64,000 bases of DNA from contig JBBRPP010000003.1 in assembly GCA_038227995.1 (NCBI GenBank), positions 227,614 to 291,613 of the forward strand, written 5' to 3'. Shown here one piece after another: positions 29,542-38,279 of this stretch. A program made the position numbers and the translations under genes. Below the pieces are notes generated by a model. The model had not been told where the DNA came from, searched no databases, and saw only the letters and a program-made list of their open reading frames with translations. This DNA comes from WLMZ01 sp038227995 (lineage in GTDB: Bacteria > Actinomycetota > Acidimicrobiia > Acidimicrobiales > Ilumatobacteraceae). How positions within the stretch are numbered: position 1 is the first letter of the stretch; each line of letters begins with the position of its first letter.

Positions 29542-29973
29542 ATGAGCGCAGTATCCGACTCCATCGCCGCCGAGAAGTACGTGGTGATCACGACCTACCG
29601 CCGCTCCGGCGACGCAGTACCTGCACCCGTCTGGATCGCGCCGATGTCTGGGGGCAGGGCGGGGTTCACCACCGACGGCGATTCGGGCAAGGTGAAACGC
29701 ATCCGCAACAACTCGGCAGTGACGCTGCAGGCCTGCAACGTCCGCGGCACGGTCCGTGCCGGTGCGCCGATCGTCCACGCGACCGCCGAGATCGTCACCG
29801 ACGCTGCCTACGCCGAAGTCGAGAAAGCGATCAAGTCGAAGTACTGGATCGTGTACGCGATCATCAGCATCCCGCAGGCCGTCAAGAAGTTGTTCCGCAA
29901 GCAACAGAACAACGTCGGAGTGGTCGTCACCTTCACTGACGAGGTCGCCCCTACCCGTGCGGAGCCAGTGTGA
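29542..29973 (+). CDS. PPOX-class F420-dependent flavin/deazaflavin protein
   Basis: 143 aa, split beta-barrel: EKYVVITTYRRSGDAVPAP, VWIAPMSGGRAGFTTDGDSG and VKRIRNNSAVTLQAC are the standard strands of the F420-binding PPOX group. Small relatives in mycobacteria reduce diverse substrates with F420H2. Its last 23 bp overlap the end of the convergent aldehyde dehydrogenase. Together with the LLM genes at 27531 and 32958 it marks an F420-using organism. Confidence 0.85.
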   Translation: MSAVSDSIAAEKYVVITTYRRSGDAVPAPVWIAPMSGGRAGFTTDGDSGKVKRIRNNSAVTLQACNVRGTVRAGAPIVHATAEIVTDAAYAEVEKAIKSKYWIVYAIISIPQAVKKLFRKQQNNVGVVVTFTDEVAPTRAEPV

Positions 29974-31327
29974 TCGTGCGAGTCGACGAATAGAAGTCGA
30001 GGCCCGCGGTGCCCTGCTCGCGCTGGCCGTACGACGAGTCCTTGTCACCGCCGAACGGGGCGTAGAAGTCGACGCCGGCCGTGGGCGCGTTGATCTTGAC
30101 CAGTCCGGTGTGCAGCCGCGACGCAGCGGCCAGCGCTGCGTCGAGATCGCGACCATGGACAGACGTGACCAGGCCGTAGCGAACAGCATTGCTGAGCGCG
30201 ATCGCATCATCGATCGACTCGACGCGCAAGATGATCGCCAGTGGTCCGAAGACTTCTTCACACGCGAGCGAGTGGTCCGACGGCAACCCCTCCATCAACG
30301 TCGGCTCGATGTACCAACCAGGTCCGGGCGCGGTCGAGGGCATGTTGCCACCGGCGAGCACGCGCCCACCCTCCGCGACGCCACCGGCGATCGCGGCGGC
30401 CACACGTCCGCGAGCGGATTCGCTGATCAGCGGACCAACCGCGTGGCCCGGCTCGCTCGGGTCACGGGGTGACATCGCGGCAACGGCTTCGGCCAGGGCG
30501 TCGACGATGTCGGTCCGGTCACCGATCACGATGATGCGCCGGGTCGCTGTGCACTTCTGCCCGGCATAGCCCATCGCAGCTCCGGCGATCATGGCTGCGG
30601 TTCGGGCCGCGTCCGCGTCGGGGAGCACGATCGCGGCGTTCTGGCCACCCATCTCGGCCTGAACGGGAACGCCACCCGATGCCGCGGCGGACACGATCTC
30701 GCGGCCGACGGCGGACGAACCGGTGAACGACACGACGTCGGACTCGTGGACCACGGCGGCGCCCGTGTCCGCTCCGCCCGGCACGACCGTGAACAGCCCG
30801 GCCGGCATCAACGGTTCGAGGATCTCAGCCAACAGATCTGCACCCGCCATCGCATCAGGAGACGGCTTCAGCAACACGGCGTTGCCTGCCGCCATCGCCG
30901 GCGCGGCCTTCCACATCGGGATCGCGAGGGGGAAGTTCCACGGTGTGATCAGACCGGCGACGCCATGCGGATGCCGAGTTGCGAGCAACATCCCACCCAA
31001 CGACGGCGGATAGGAGACGCCGTTGGCCGCAAAGCTCATCTGCGCGTAGTAGCGAAGAATCGACACGGTGCGGCCGACTTCACCGCGGGCTTCGCCAACC
31101 GGCTTCCCGACCTCGCGAACGACCAATGCCGTCGCTTCGTCGGCCCGACGTTCGAGTGCGGTTGCTGCCGCTTCGAGAGCCGCCGCCCGCCTCGCCGCGC
31201 CGATGCTCCACCATTCGACTTGAGCGGAGCGCGCCCGGTCCGCGTGACCGGCGACCGCATCAGGGGTGACTTCGTCGCGGGCGACCACGACGTCGGATGG
31301 GTCGTGGGGCGATGTCGAAGTCAGCAT
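29951..31327 (-). CDS. NAD(P)-dependent aldehyde dehydrogenase
   Basis: 458 aa. Motifs in order: TPWNFPLAIPMWKAAPAMA (cofactor pocket and Asn), LLKPSPDAM, VSFTGSSAVG, the general base Glu in VQAEMGGQNAAIVL, nucleophile Cys in AGQKCTATRR, and CEEVFGPLAIILR near the C-terminus. Slightly short for the superfamily. ATG 31327 begins MLTSTSPHDPSD. The closest group is ketoglutarate-semialdehyde dehydrogenase-like enzymes, but specificity is open. Confidence 0.9.
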   Translation of the reverse strand: MLTSTSPHDPSDVVVARDEVTPDAVAGHADRARSAQVEWWSIGAARRAAALEAAATALERRADEATALVVREVGKPVGEARGEVGRTVSILRYYAQMSFAANGVSYPPSLGGMLLATRHPHGVAGLITPWNFPLAIPMWKAAPAMAAGNAVLLKPSPDAMAGADLLAEILEPLMPAGLFTVVPGGADTGAAVVHESDVVSFTGSSAVGREIVSAAASGGVPVQAEMGGQNAAIVLPDADAARTAAMIAGAAMGYAGQKCTATRRIIVIGDRTDIVDALAEAVAAMSPRDPSEPGHAVGPLISESARGRVAAAIAGGVAEGGRVLAGGNMPSTAPGPGWYIEPTLMEGLPSDHSLACEEVFGPLAIILRVESIDDAIALSNAVRYGLVTSVHGRDLDAALAAASRLHTGLVKINAPTAGVDFYAPFGGDKDSSYGQREQGTAGLDFYSSTRTITLAPHG

Positions 31328-31483
31328 GTGATTCCTTCTGTCATGGCGGAAACGAGATTGTACGCGCCTGTCGCTCATCGGCTCTGGTGGCAAATCTGAC
31401 GGTGCGTCAGAAACGTGTCGCACGCAGTAGGGTCACCCAGCGATGGATCTGGGGACACATCACGACACACGGGCGCCGGTCTG

Positions 31484-32140
31484 ATGCGAGTCGTCGTCAC
31501 AGGGGCTGATCAGCGGCTGGGTGCCGCCGTCGTCGCCGGTCTCGGCGCAACCGGGTCGGCGGTCGCGGCCGTCGACACCGTGGGTGCACGTCGTGATGAG
31601 GTCGCAGCGACGATCGAAACGGCGATCGCCTCGCTCGGCGGACTGGACGTGCTCGTCGTGTCCGGGTGGCATCCACCGCAGCTCTCGCCGTCCACGTTCG
31701 AGGACATCACCGACGACGACTTCGCCGCGATCTGGGAAGGCACGATGCAGGGCATGCTGTGGACCCTGCAGACGGCGATCCCCCACCTGCGCGAATCCCA
31801 CGGCAACGTGATCGTGCTGATGCCCACCTCAGGCATGACCGGCGCCGCCAACTATGCCGCGGCCGCCGCGACCTTCGAGGCCCAGCGAATCCTGATGAAG
31901 GCAGCAGCTCGCCAGTTGGGACCCGATGACATCCGGGTCAACGCGATCGCGGTCGGCGCCGAGTTGGTCCTCCACGATCCTGATGCGGCCGACGTTCATT
32001 ACCTCGCGCCGCCTGCAGTACCCGGCGAGCAGTCAGCTGACGACGTCAGCGGAATCGTCGAATTCCTCGTCAGCACGTCGGGCCGTCATCTGAGCGGGCA
32101 GACGATCACGATCGACGGCGGGCGGTGGTTGGCGCCATGA
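31484..32140 (+). CDS. Atypical SDR-family protein lacking the Tyr/Lys pair
   Basis: 218 aa. The Rossmann start MRVVVTGADQRLGAAVV and the C-terminal GQTITIDGGRW place it in the short-chain dehydrogenases, but where the family has Y-x-x-x-K the sequence reads NYAAAAATFEAQR, so both catalytic residues are absent when aligned on the following IRVNAIAVG block. The protein is probably non-catalytic or structural. ATGA overlap with the next, fully equipped SDR gene suggests a hetero-oligomer. Confidence 0.78.
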   Translation: MRVVVTGADQRLGAAVVAGLGATGSAVAAVDTVGARRDEVAATIETAIASLGGLDVLVVSGWHPPQLSPSTFEDITDDDFAAIWEGTMQGMLWTLQTAIPHLRESHGNVIVLMPTSGMTGAANYAAAAATFEAQRILMKAAARQLGPDDIRVNAIAVGAELVLHDPDAADVHYLAPPAVPGEQSADDVSGIVEFLVSTSGRHLSGQTITIDGGRWLAP

Positions 32141-32937
32141 CCGAGCAACATCCGCCCTGGCCGCAGCATCCCCAGCGACTCGTCGGCCGGACGGCGATCG
32201 TCACCGGCGCGGGCCAGGGAGTCGGGCTGGGCATGGCCACCCGCCTCGCGGCTGAAGGCGCCAACGTCGTCATCGCGGCGCGTCGCGCCGAGACCGGCGA
32301 GCCGGCTGCCGAAGGCATCCGCGCCGCCGGCGGATCGGCGATCTGCATCGTCACCGACATCACCAGTCGCGAGCAGATCCAGTCATGCGTGGACCAGACC
32401 GTCGACCACTTCGGCGGGCTCGAGATCATGATCCACAACGCGGTGGCGGGGGCGGCCACAGTGCACAACCTCGTCGACGTCGAACAGGGCACGTGGGACA
32501 CCCTGTCGCACACCGCCGTCTGGGCCAGCTTCCACTGCGCGCAGATCGCGTCGCCACACCTGCATCGAGCCGGCGTCCGCGGCCGACTGATCCTGATCAC
32601 TTCGCCCAGCGGAGTCGAAGGCAGCCACACGTTGCCCCTGTATTCCCCCGTCAAGGCTGCCCAGCGCGCTCTGGCGAAGAGCCTGGCCCGCGAGTGGGGC
32701 AGCCGCGGCGTCACTGTGAACTGCATCGGTCCGGTCGCCGAGACTCCGGCGCTGACGAAGGCGTTCGCATCCAATCCGCTGCTCCGCGGCAGGCTCTCGG
32801 CACGCACGCCGCTGTCCCGGATCGGCGACCCGGTGACCGACATCGGCGCGGCCGCAGCGTTCCTGGCCAGTGACGATGCCGCCTACATCACCGGTCAGAC
32901 GTTGATCGTCGACGGTGGCCACTTCATGGGATTCTGA
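32137..32937 (+). CDS. Short-chain dehydrogenase/reductase
   Basis: 266 aa, classical SDR. TAIVTGAGQGVGLGMATRL is the NAD(P) loop, MIHNAVAGAATV replaces the NNAG motif, and the active site is ITSPSGVEGSHTLPLYSPVKAA with Ser, Tyr and Lys in place. C-terminal ITGQTLIVDGGHFM is typical. ATG 32137 overlaps the upstream SDR-like gene; the LLM gene follows 20 bp later. Substrate unknown. Confidence 0.9.
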   Translation: MTEQHPPWPQHPQRLVGRTAIVTGAGQGVGLGMATRLAAEGANVVIAARRAETGEPAAEGIRAAGGSAICIVTDITSREQIQSCVDQTVDHFGGLEIMIHNAVAGAATVHNLVDVEQGTWDTLSHTAVWASFHCAQIASPHLHRAGVRGRLILITSPSGVEGSHTLPLYSPVKAAQRALAKSLAREWGSRGVTVNCIGPVAETPALTKAFASNPLLRGRLSARTPLSRIGDPVTDIGAAAAFLASDDAAYITGQTLIVDGGHFMGF

Positions 32938-32957
32938 TCGACGAGGACGAACGCGAC

Positions 32958-33929
32958 ATGAGCAACGAAGAACCAGCCAATGCACCGGTGCCCCTCGCGG
33001 TGGGATCGATCTCTTTGCGGCTGTACCCGCACGACCTCGCGCCCGATGATCAGGTGACCGAGATCCGCGAGCAGGCCGTGCTCGGCGCAGCAGCAGGATA
33101 CGACGGCGTGATGGTCAGCGAGCACCACGCGGACTTCCCCGGCTACCTCCCCAATCCGATCCAGCTCGCGCAACTCCTGCTCGCGGTGATGCCTCGCGGT
33201 TGGGCCGCGCCATGCCCGCTGTTGCTGCCGATGCAGCCGTACGCGCTCACCGCAGAACAGTTGGCTTGGCTTGCCGCGGCCTACCCGGGTCGAGTCGGTG
33301 CCGGCTTCGCGGCGGGCGCCCTGCCGGTCGACTTCGAGCTGGCCGAGGTCCCGTTCGACGAGATCATCGAGCGCTTCAAGACCGGCTTGCCCAAGATCGT
33401 TGCCGCACTCCGAGGCCAGGACGAGACACCACTCGGGCGCGACCGGGCGATTCGACGGTGCGTCGAACACCCGGTTCCGATGGTGGTGGCGGCGCAGAGC
33501 GGTCCAGCGGTTCGTCGCGCCGCGATGCTGGGGGCCGGGGTGCTGTACGACTCGCTGCAGACCAACGCCGTCTCGAAGCGTCTCTCCGATGCGTACGACG
33601 CGGCCGGCGGTGCGGCGGCAAAGGTGCTCATCCGCCGGGTGTGGATCGGTGATCCGCCGACACAGCAGATGGAGGATCAGATGGCCCACTATCGCAGCTA
33701 CGCACCCGCTCATGCGATCCTCAACTGGGGCGACGAACAGCAACTCGTCCACGGCGCGGACGGACGCGAAGCGGCAGAGCGGTTGGCACGAACACTGGTC
33801 GAGTCGAACTGCAACGCGATCAACGTTCGGGTCCATCTCAAGGGACTGACCCCGAACCAGGTGCGCGATCAGATCGAGCTGCACCGAGCAGAGTTCCTTC
33901 CTCGACTGCGCGAGCTGATGCCCGCCTGA
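32958..33929 (+). CDS. LLM-class flavin/F420-dependent oxidoreductase
   Basis: 323 aa, luciferase-like. Seen: GAAAGYDGVMVSEHHADFPGY, LTAEQLAWLAAAYPGRVGAG, PMVVAAQSGPAVRRAA and a C-terminal helix pair. Probably the third gene of an operon with the two SDRs (31484-33929), suggesting a catabolic route for a cyclic or hydrophobic substrate, which is inference. Ends just before a hairpin and the convergent ROK gene. Confidence 0.84.
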   Translation: MSNEEPANAPVPLAVGSISLRLYPHDLAPDDQVTEIREQAVLGAAAGYDGVMVSEHHADFPGYLPNPIQLAQLLLAVMPRGWAAPCPLLLPMQPYALTAEQLAWLAAAYPGRVGAGFAAGALPVDFELAEVPFDEIIERFKTGLPKIVAALRGQDETPLGRDRAIRRCVEHPVPMVVAAQSGPAVRRAAMLGAGVLYDSLQTNAVSKRLSDAYDAAGGAAAKVLIRRVWIGDPPTQQMEDQMAHYRSYAPAHAILNWGDEQQLVHGADGREAAERLARTLVESNCNAINVRVHLKGLTPNQVRDQIELHRAEFLPRLRELMPA

Positions 33930-33939
33930 GCTCAGCGAG

Positions 33940-33955
33940 CCGACCTCAGGGTCGG
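33940..33955. terminator. Hairpin at a convergent gene junction
   Basis: CCGACC and GGTCGG form a 6-bp stem with the loop TCAG between the stops of the LLM gene and the ROK gene. It can act as a bidirectional terminator. No T-tract. Structural inference only. Confidence 0.4.
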
Positions 33956-34974
33956 ATGGCGTGCAGCGCGGCGATCGCTGAACCGCGAGCGCCCGCCATG
34001 TCGAGATCCGAGACCAGCTCGAACGTGGCGACCTTGGCCTGTTCTTCGCGCAACGTGGTCGATTCGCGAACCTTGCCGATGAACCAGTCGCGGAACGCCG
34101 GCTCGGTCTCGATCACGCCACCGCCGACGAAGTAGGCGTCGGGGTCGGTGAAGTTCGCGGCGATCGTGAACAACCGCCCGATCGCCATCGCCTGTTGCTC
34201 GAAGATGCGCAGGGCCATCTCATCGCCGCGCTCGCCGAAACCGCGCACCTGCTTGGCCGCGTCGCTGATCGATGCAACCGACGCCAGCGGATGGTTCGGA
34301 TACTTCGTCAACCAATAGGGCAGCAGGTTGTTCTGGATTCCGCTCAACGATGCGACGCTCTCGACATCGCCGTCGAAACCACAGTTGCAGTGGGGCACTG
34401 GTTGACCTTCGCCCAGCAGCCCGCCCATCGGAATGTGCACGTGCCCGAGCTCGCCGGCCATGCCCGACGCACCGCGCACGACCTCGCCCCCCTCGATCAC
34501 GCCTCCGCCAAGGCCGGTGCCGACGATCGCCGAGATCGACGACCGCAGGTTTGCCTTCAGCCCGAACAACTGCTTGTGGGCGTACAGCGCGGCCGCGTTC
34601 CCGTCGTTGTTGTAGATGACCGGCAGCCCGACATGGGTCTCGACCGCGCGTCGGAAGTCGAAACCCCACCACTCCGGCTCGGGGAAGTTCGTCGCCCCGC
34701 GCAGCGAGATGACGCCATTCGCGCTCGCCGGACCAGGCGTGTCGAGACCGATCGCACGCACCGCGTCGGGCGCCGTGCCGGTCGCGACCAACACGAGCCG
34801 CATCGCCTCCGTGATGGCCTCGATCGCAGCCGCCGGCCCCTGGCGAACACAGCTCGGCGTCTCGATCATCCGATCGACCAGGAACACGCCGTTCTCGTCG
34901 AGCACCGTGGCGTTCGTCTTCGTTCCCCCGACGTCGAGGCCGACCACGACTGCTGTACTTGTCTCGAGCGTCAT
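33946..34974 (-). CDS. ROK-family protein, sugar kinase-like
   Basis: 342 aa. VVGLDVGGTKTNATVL, DTPGPASANGVI, NNDGNAAALYAHK and IVGTGLGGGVIEGGEVVRG are ROK motifs, with Zn-site-like HCNCGFDGDVES shortened relative to the common CxCGxxGC. ATG 34974 follows GAAGGAAC. Likely a sugar or amino-sugar kinase; no HTH domain, so not a ROK repressor. A second such kinase is at 1536-2411, only distantly similar. Confidence 0.84.
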   Translation of the reverse strand: MTLETSTAVVVGLDVGGTKTNATVLDENGVFLVDRMIETPSCVRQGPAAAIEAITEAMRLVLVATGTAPDAVRAIGLDTPGPASANGVISLRGATNFPEPEWWGFDFRRAVETHVGLPVIYNNDGNAAALYAHKQLFGLKANLRSSISAIVGTGLGGGVIEGGEVVRGASGMAGELGHVHIPMGGLLGEGQPVPHCNCGFDGDVESVASLSGIQNNLLPYWLTKYPNHPLASVASISDAAKQVRGFGERGDEMALRIFEQQAMAIGRLFTIAANFTDPDAYFVGGGVIETEPAFRDWFIGKVRESTTLREEQAKVATFELVSDLDMAGARGSAIAALHAIRP

Positions 34975-35056
34975 CCGCGTTCCTTCTTTGTCGGAACGAC
35001 ACGATAGCCATCCGTGTCGATCGATGGCGGACAACTCGATTTCGCGGACGAGTGGC

Positions 35057-35533
35057 TCACGGAAGCGGGTGCGCCGGCTCCATCGAAAAGTTGTCGAACA
35101 GCACACGCTGCGCGTACCAGGTGTTCCAATGCTCGGTCAGGTAGGCGATCTTGCCGTCGTCGCCGAATCTGAACACGAAGCAGTAGACGTTGCGGTACGC
35201 CTGACCGCCCAGCGTCGTCGAGGTCTGCGTGTGCTGGCGAACGACGTAGTCGCCGTCGGCGAGAACGAGCACGTCGCTGAATCGATTCGTGCTCAGATCG
35301 TAGGAGTCGATTCCTGAGCCGGCGTGAGCACGGCCCGAGCCACGCAGGATCGCGGTGATCGCCGCGATGCCGACGTGCTCGGTCTGGCCCGGGTTGCTCG
35401 GCAACAAGGGCAGGCCGTTCCACCACACGGCGTCGTCGGCGAAGAGCGTCGCCCGATCGAGTTCTCGCCCAGCTTCGAACATCGCGGTGACGACGCCGAT
35501 GTTGCGCAGTTCGGTGTCTGTGTATGTCGGCAT
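35057..35533 (-). CDS. SnoaL/NTF2-like domain protein
   Basis: 158 aa alpha+beta barrel of the NTF2-like type: VVTAMFEAGRELDRATLFAD, DDAVWWNGLPLLP, HVGIAAITAIL, RNVYCFVFRFGDDGKIAYLTEHWNTWYA. Such proteins are isomerases, hydratases or ligand binders; the catalytic pocket cannot be assigned. ATG 35533 gives MPTYTDTELRN. It lies 13 bp from the nitroreductase stop, so the two are probably co-transcribed. Confidence 0.8.
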   Translation of the reverse strand: MPTYTDTELRNIGVVTAMFEAGRELDRATLFADDAVWWNGLPLLPSNPGQTEHVGIAAITAILRGSGRAHAGSGIDSYDLSTNRFSDVLVLADGDYVVRQHTQTSTTLGGQAYRNVYCFVFRFGDDGKIAYLTEHWNTWYAQRVLFDNFSMEPAHPLP

Positions 35534-35546
35534 CAGGCGCCTTTCG

Positions 35547-36200
35547 CTACCAACCGTTCCAGCGGATCGCTGCTTCGGACTTGGATCGATCGGCGCGACC
35601 GAAGTCGACGCCGCGCGTGTACGCAATGGGAAACAGGCCGGCCTGCGTGTGCCGCTCGTACGGAATGCCCAGCAGATCGGCCATCTCTCGCTCGCGGTAC
35701 AGGTGCAGCGTCGTCCACGCCGAACCCAGCCCTTCCAGGCGTAAGGCCAACATCAGGTTCCACACCGCCGGCAGGATCGAGCCCCACACGCTCGCCTGCT
35801 GGAAGACCGACGCGCCTTCGAGCCGGCCGGCCGTGGTCGGCACCAGCAGAACCGGCGACTCGTGGATGTGCTCGACCAGATGCATGACCGAGTTGCTCAT
35901 GCGTCGTTGCGAGTCATCGGCGCTCCGCGGAGACTCCGACGGATGGCTTGCCGTTTGCGCGGACCACGTCAGGTGCTCGGCGAGCGATTCGCGATAGATG
36001 TCACCCATCTCCATTCGAATTCCGGGGTCATCGACGAGAACCCAGTTCCAGCGTTGGAGGTTCGAGCCGTTCGGCGCCTGAAACGCTGTCCGGAGGCAAC
36101 CCTCGACGACATCGCGGTCAACTGGACGATCGAAGTCGAGCCGACGTCGCACCGAACGTGTCGTGGTGAGCAACGTCTCCCCCGAGAGGTTGGGAATCAC
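35547..36200 (-). CDS. Nitroreductase-family flavoprotein
   Basis: 217 aa FMN enzyme. TTTRSVRRRLDFDRPVDRD is the FMN-contact start, APNGSNLQRWNWVLVDDP the second FMN segment, and AVWNLMLALRLEGLGSAWTT the C-terminal dimer helix with the conserved G-x-G. GTG 36200 gives VIPNLSGETLL; the region just upstream is the divergent marR control region. Likely regulated by that MarR protein. Confidence 0.87.
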   Translation of the reverse strand: MIPNLSGETLLTTTRSVRRRLDFDRPVDRDVVEGCLRTAFQAPNGSNLQRWNWVLVDDPGIRMEMGDIYRESLAEHLTWSAQTASHPSESPRSADDSQRRMSNSVMHLVEHIHESPVLLVPTTAGRLEGASVFQQASVWGSILPAVWNLMLALRLEGLGSAWTTLHLYREREMADLLGIPYERHTQAGLFPIAYTRGVDFGRADRSKSEAAIRWNGW

Positions 36201-36210
36201 CGCCCGCAGA

Positions 36211-36233
36211 ATACTGTCATCATGCAACAGTGT
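36211..36233. promoter_or_regulatory. Candidate MarR operator in a divergent promoter
   Basis: An imperfect 7+7 bp inverted repeat, ATACTGT and ACAGTGT with a 9-bp spacer, in the 55 bp between the nitroreductase GTG (36200) and the marR ATG (36256). Arm length and position are typical for a MarR-family autoregulatory site. Inferred. Confidence 0.5.
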
Positions 36234-36255
36234 CAATCGGCATGTGTTCGTTAGC

Positions 36256-36762
36256 ATGACGGGCATGTCGGGCGAGCGAGCACGAGCAATCGCTGAGATC
36301 GACGCCAGCCTCACCGCCATCGGCAAGCTGGCTCGGAGCCACAGGACGATCGCTCTTCGCCAGCGGGTGTCCGGGGTCGATCTTCCCGAAACGACGGTCG
36401 CCGCACTCGCAGTCATCCAGCGCCATGGCCCGATGCGCATCGGTGAGGTCGGGACGATCATGGAGCTCGATGCGTCACGCGCGAGCAAAGAGGTTCGTCG
36501 TCTCGTCGAAGCCGGCCTCGTCACACAGAAGATCGATCCCGCCGAACGGCGAGCGTCGATCCTCACCACGACCGCCAAGGGAAAGCGCGTCTTCGAGCGC
36601 TATCGCACGGCGGCCGACGAGCTCGTCACCGGAGCGTTCAGCGACTGGTCGACCGCTGACGTGGTCGACGCGGCTGCAGCGATACGCCGGATGTCGGACA
36701 CCTTCATGGCGTTCGCTGTCACCCGGGATCGGCGGTCGGGCGACATACTTGAGGACGACTGA
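36256..36762 (+). CDS. MarR-family transcriptional regulator
   Basis: 168 aa. Helical N-terminus, then winged helix: TTVAALAVIQRHGPMRIGEV, IMELDASRASKEVRRLVEAG as recognition helix, and the wing DPAERRASILTTTAKGK. C-terminal dimer helix follows. ATG 36256 (MTGMSGER) or ATG 36265. Divergent from a nitroreductase with a palindrome between them, the standard arrangement for a MarR repressor and its target; the effector is unknown. Confidence 0.9.
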   Translation: MTGMSGERARAIAEIDASLTAIGKLARSHRTIALRQRVSGVDLPETTVAALAVIQRHGPMRIGEVGTIMELDASRASKEVRRLVEAGLVTQKIDPAERRASILTTTAKGKRVFERYRTAADELVTGAFSDWSTADVVDAAAAIRRMSDTFMAFAVTRDRRSGDILEDD

Positions 36763-36797
36763 TCGCGCGTTCTGCCCGACGACCATGGAGACAACTC

Positions 36798-37206
36798 ATG
36801 CCAGAGATCGACCGTTCCGAAGACGAGTGGCGCGCATTGCTCAGCCCGGATCAGTTCGAAGTGCTGCGGCGAGCGGGCACCGAGCGGGCGTGGACCGGCA
36901 AGTACGTCGACGAGCACTCCGACGGCACCTACCGCTGCGCCGCATGCGGGTGCCGAGCTGTTCGACTCGACATCGAAGTTCGAATCCGGCAGCGGTTGGC
37001 CCAGCTTCGACCAACCGAAGGTCGCTGATGCCGTCGAGCTCGTGGTCGACAGCAGTCACGGCATGATCCGCACCGAAGTTCGCTGCAAGCGTTGTGGGTC
37101 GCATCTCGGCCACCTCTTCCCCGACGGCCCGACGACGACCGGCGAGCGGTACTGCATGAACAGTCTCGCCCTCGACCTCGTGTCCGACGACGACCCTGCA
37201 ACCTGA
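36798..37206 (+). pseudogene. msrB: Peptide-methionine (R)-S-oxide reductase, frameshifted
   Basis: Repairs oxidised methionine in proteins. From ATG 36798 the frame reads MPEIDRSEDEWRALL through TYRCAACG, then goes out of register; one base later the rest of MsrB continues to 37206: AELFDSTSKFESGSGWPSF, EVRCKRCGSHLGHLFPDGP and RYCMNSLALD with the catalytic Cys. The break is in the run gcgggtgcc at 36947-36955, where one extra G explains everything. Both CxxC zinc pairs and the active-site Cys are intact, so this is either a very recent mutation or a sequencing error. Confidence 0.88.
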
Positions 37207-37245
37207 CTCCGGCGACGGTCCTGTTGCGCGCCTATCGTCACGCAC

Positions 37246-38259
37246 GTGACCACGCAACCGCTCGAAGGCGTCCGGATCCTCGATCTGACAACGTTTCTCT
37301 CCGGCCCGTACGCGGCGATGGTGCTGGGACAACTCGGCGCCGATGTCGTCAAGGTCGAGCCGCCGGCGGGTGACCCGACACGCGCTGGGGCGCCCGTGCC
37401 CAACTCTGACTTCTGGTTCGCCCTGCACCGTGATCGCCGCAGCGTCGTGCTCGACCTGAAGCAGGCTGACGACCACGCCCGCCTGCTGACGATGGTGCCT
37501 CAGTTCGATGTCGTGATCGACAACGCCCGAACCGGCGTGATGTCCCGACTCGGACTGGAACCAGCGGTGTTCCGCGCTGCACATCCGTCGATCATCACGT
37601 GTTCGATCACCGGATACGGAGAGGGCGGTTCGAATGCCCCAGCGATCGACGGGATCATCCAGGCCGCGACGGGCGCATTCGATCTGGCTGCCGCGTTCGG
37701 CCAATCCGCTGGTCCGGTGCCCGCTCAGATCGCAGACCTCGCGGGCGGCACTGCGGCGTCGCAGGCGATCCTCGCGGCCCTGTACCAACGGACCAGAACC
37801 GGACTCGGCACGCACATCAGCATCGCGTTGACCGACTCGCTGATGACATGGCTGTCGATCGTCGACCGCAGCGGATCGATGCGCTCACCGGGAACGATCA
37901 TCGCACTCGGATCCGATGGGCGGCGGTTCATCATCCAGACGCCGATGCACTTCCGTGACCGGCTGGCGAGCTTGCTCGGCCTCGAGTACGCAGCGACCGA
38001 GGCCTACGCGCAGCAGGTCCGCGACCTGATGGCGACCCGCTCGACACCCGAATGGCTCACAGCACTTGCGGCCGCTGGAATTCCGGCCGCCGAGGTCCGT
38101 TCGTACGGCGAAGCACTCGACACTCCAGGCGCCGCAACGGAGACCGTCGAGGGTCGACGTGTGCCCGCAAGCCCGTTCGTCTTCGATGGAGCGCGCAAGC
38201 CGACCGCGGCACCGCCACCGAGCCTCGGCCAGCTCATCGCTGATCAGCCGACGGTCTGA
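37246..38259 (+). CDS. CaiB/BaiF-family (family III) CoA-transferase
   Basis: 337 aa from GTG 37246. LEGVRILDLTTFLSGPYAAM, LGADVVKVEPPAGDPTR, the RRSVVLDLKQADD segment and the catalytic Asp in QIADLAGGTAAS are present. Family III enzymes move CoA between organic acids or activate substrates in catabolism. At 337 aa it is shorter than most relatives (about 380-400), the loss lying in the central small domain. Acceptor unknown. Confidence 0.88.
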   Translation: MTTQPLEGVRILDLTTFLSGPYAAMVLGQLGADVVKVEPPAGDPTRAGAPVPNSDFWFALHRDRRSVVLDLKQADDHARLLTMVPQFDVVIDNARTGVMSRLGLEPAVFRAAHPSIITCSITGYGEGGSNAPAIDGIIQAATGAFDLAAAFGQSAGPVPAQIADLAGGTAASQAILAALYQRTRTGLGTHISIALTDSLMTWLSIVDRSGSMRSPGTIIALGSDGRRFIIQTPMHFRDRLASLLGLEYAATEAYAQQVRDLMATRSTPEWLTALAAAGIPAAEVRSYGEALDTPGAATETVEGRRVPASPFVFDGARKPTAAPPPSLGQLIADQPTV

Positions 38260-38279
38260 TCAGGACGTCACGGGCCGCG

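Noticed and set aside
31484..31560. Earlier start for the atypical SDR at 31415
   Set aside because: The added residues precede the Rossmann strand and look like intergenic sequence; ATG 31484 gives the standard SDR beginning.
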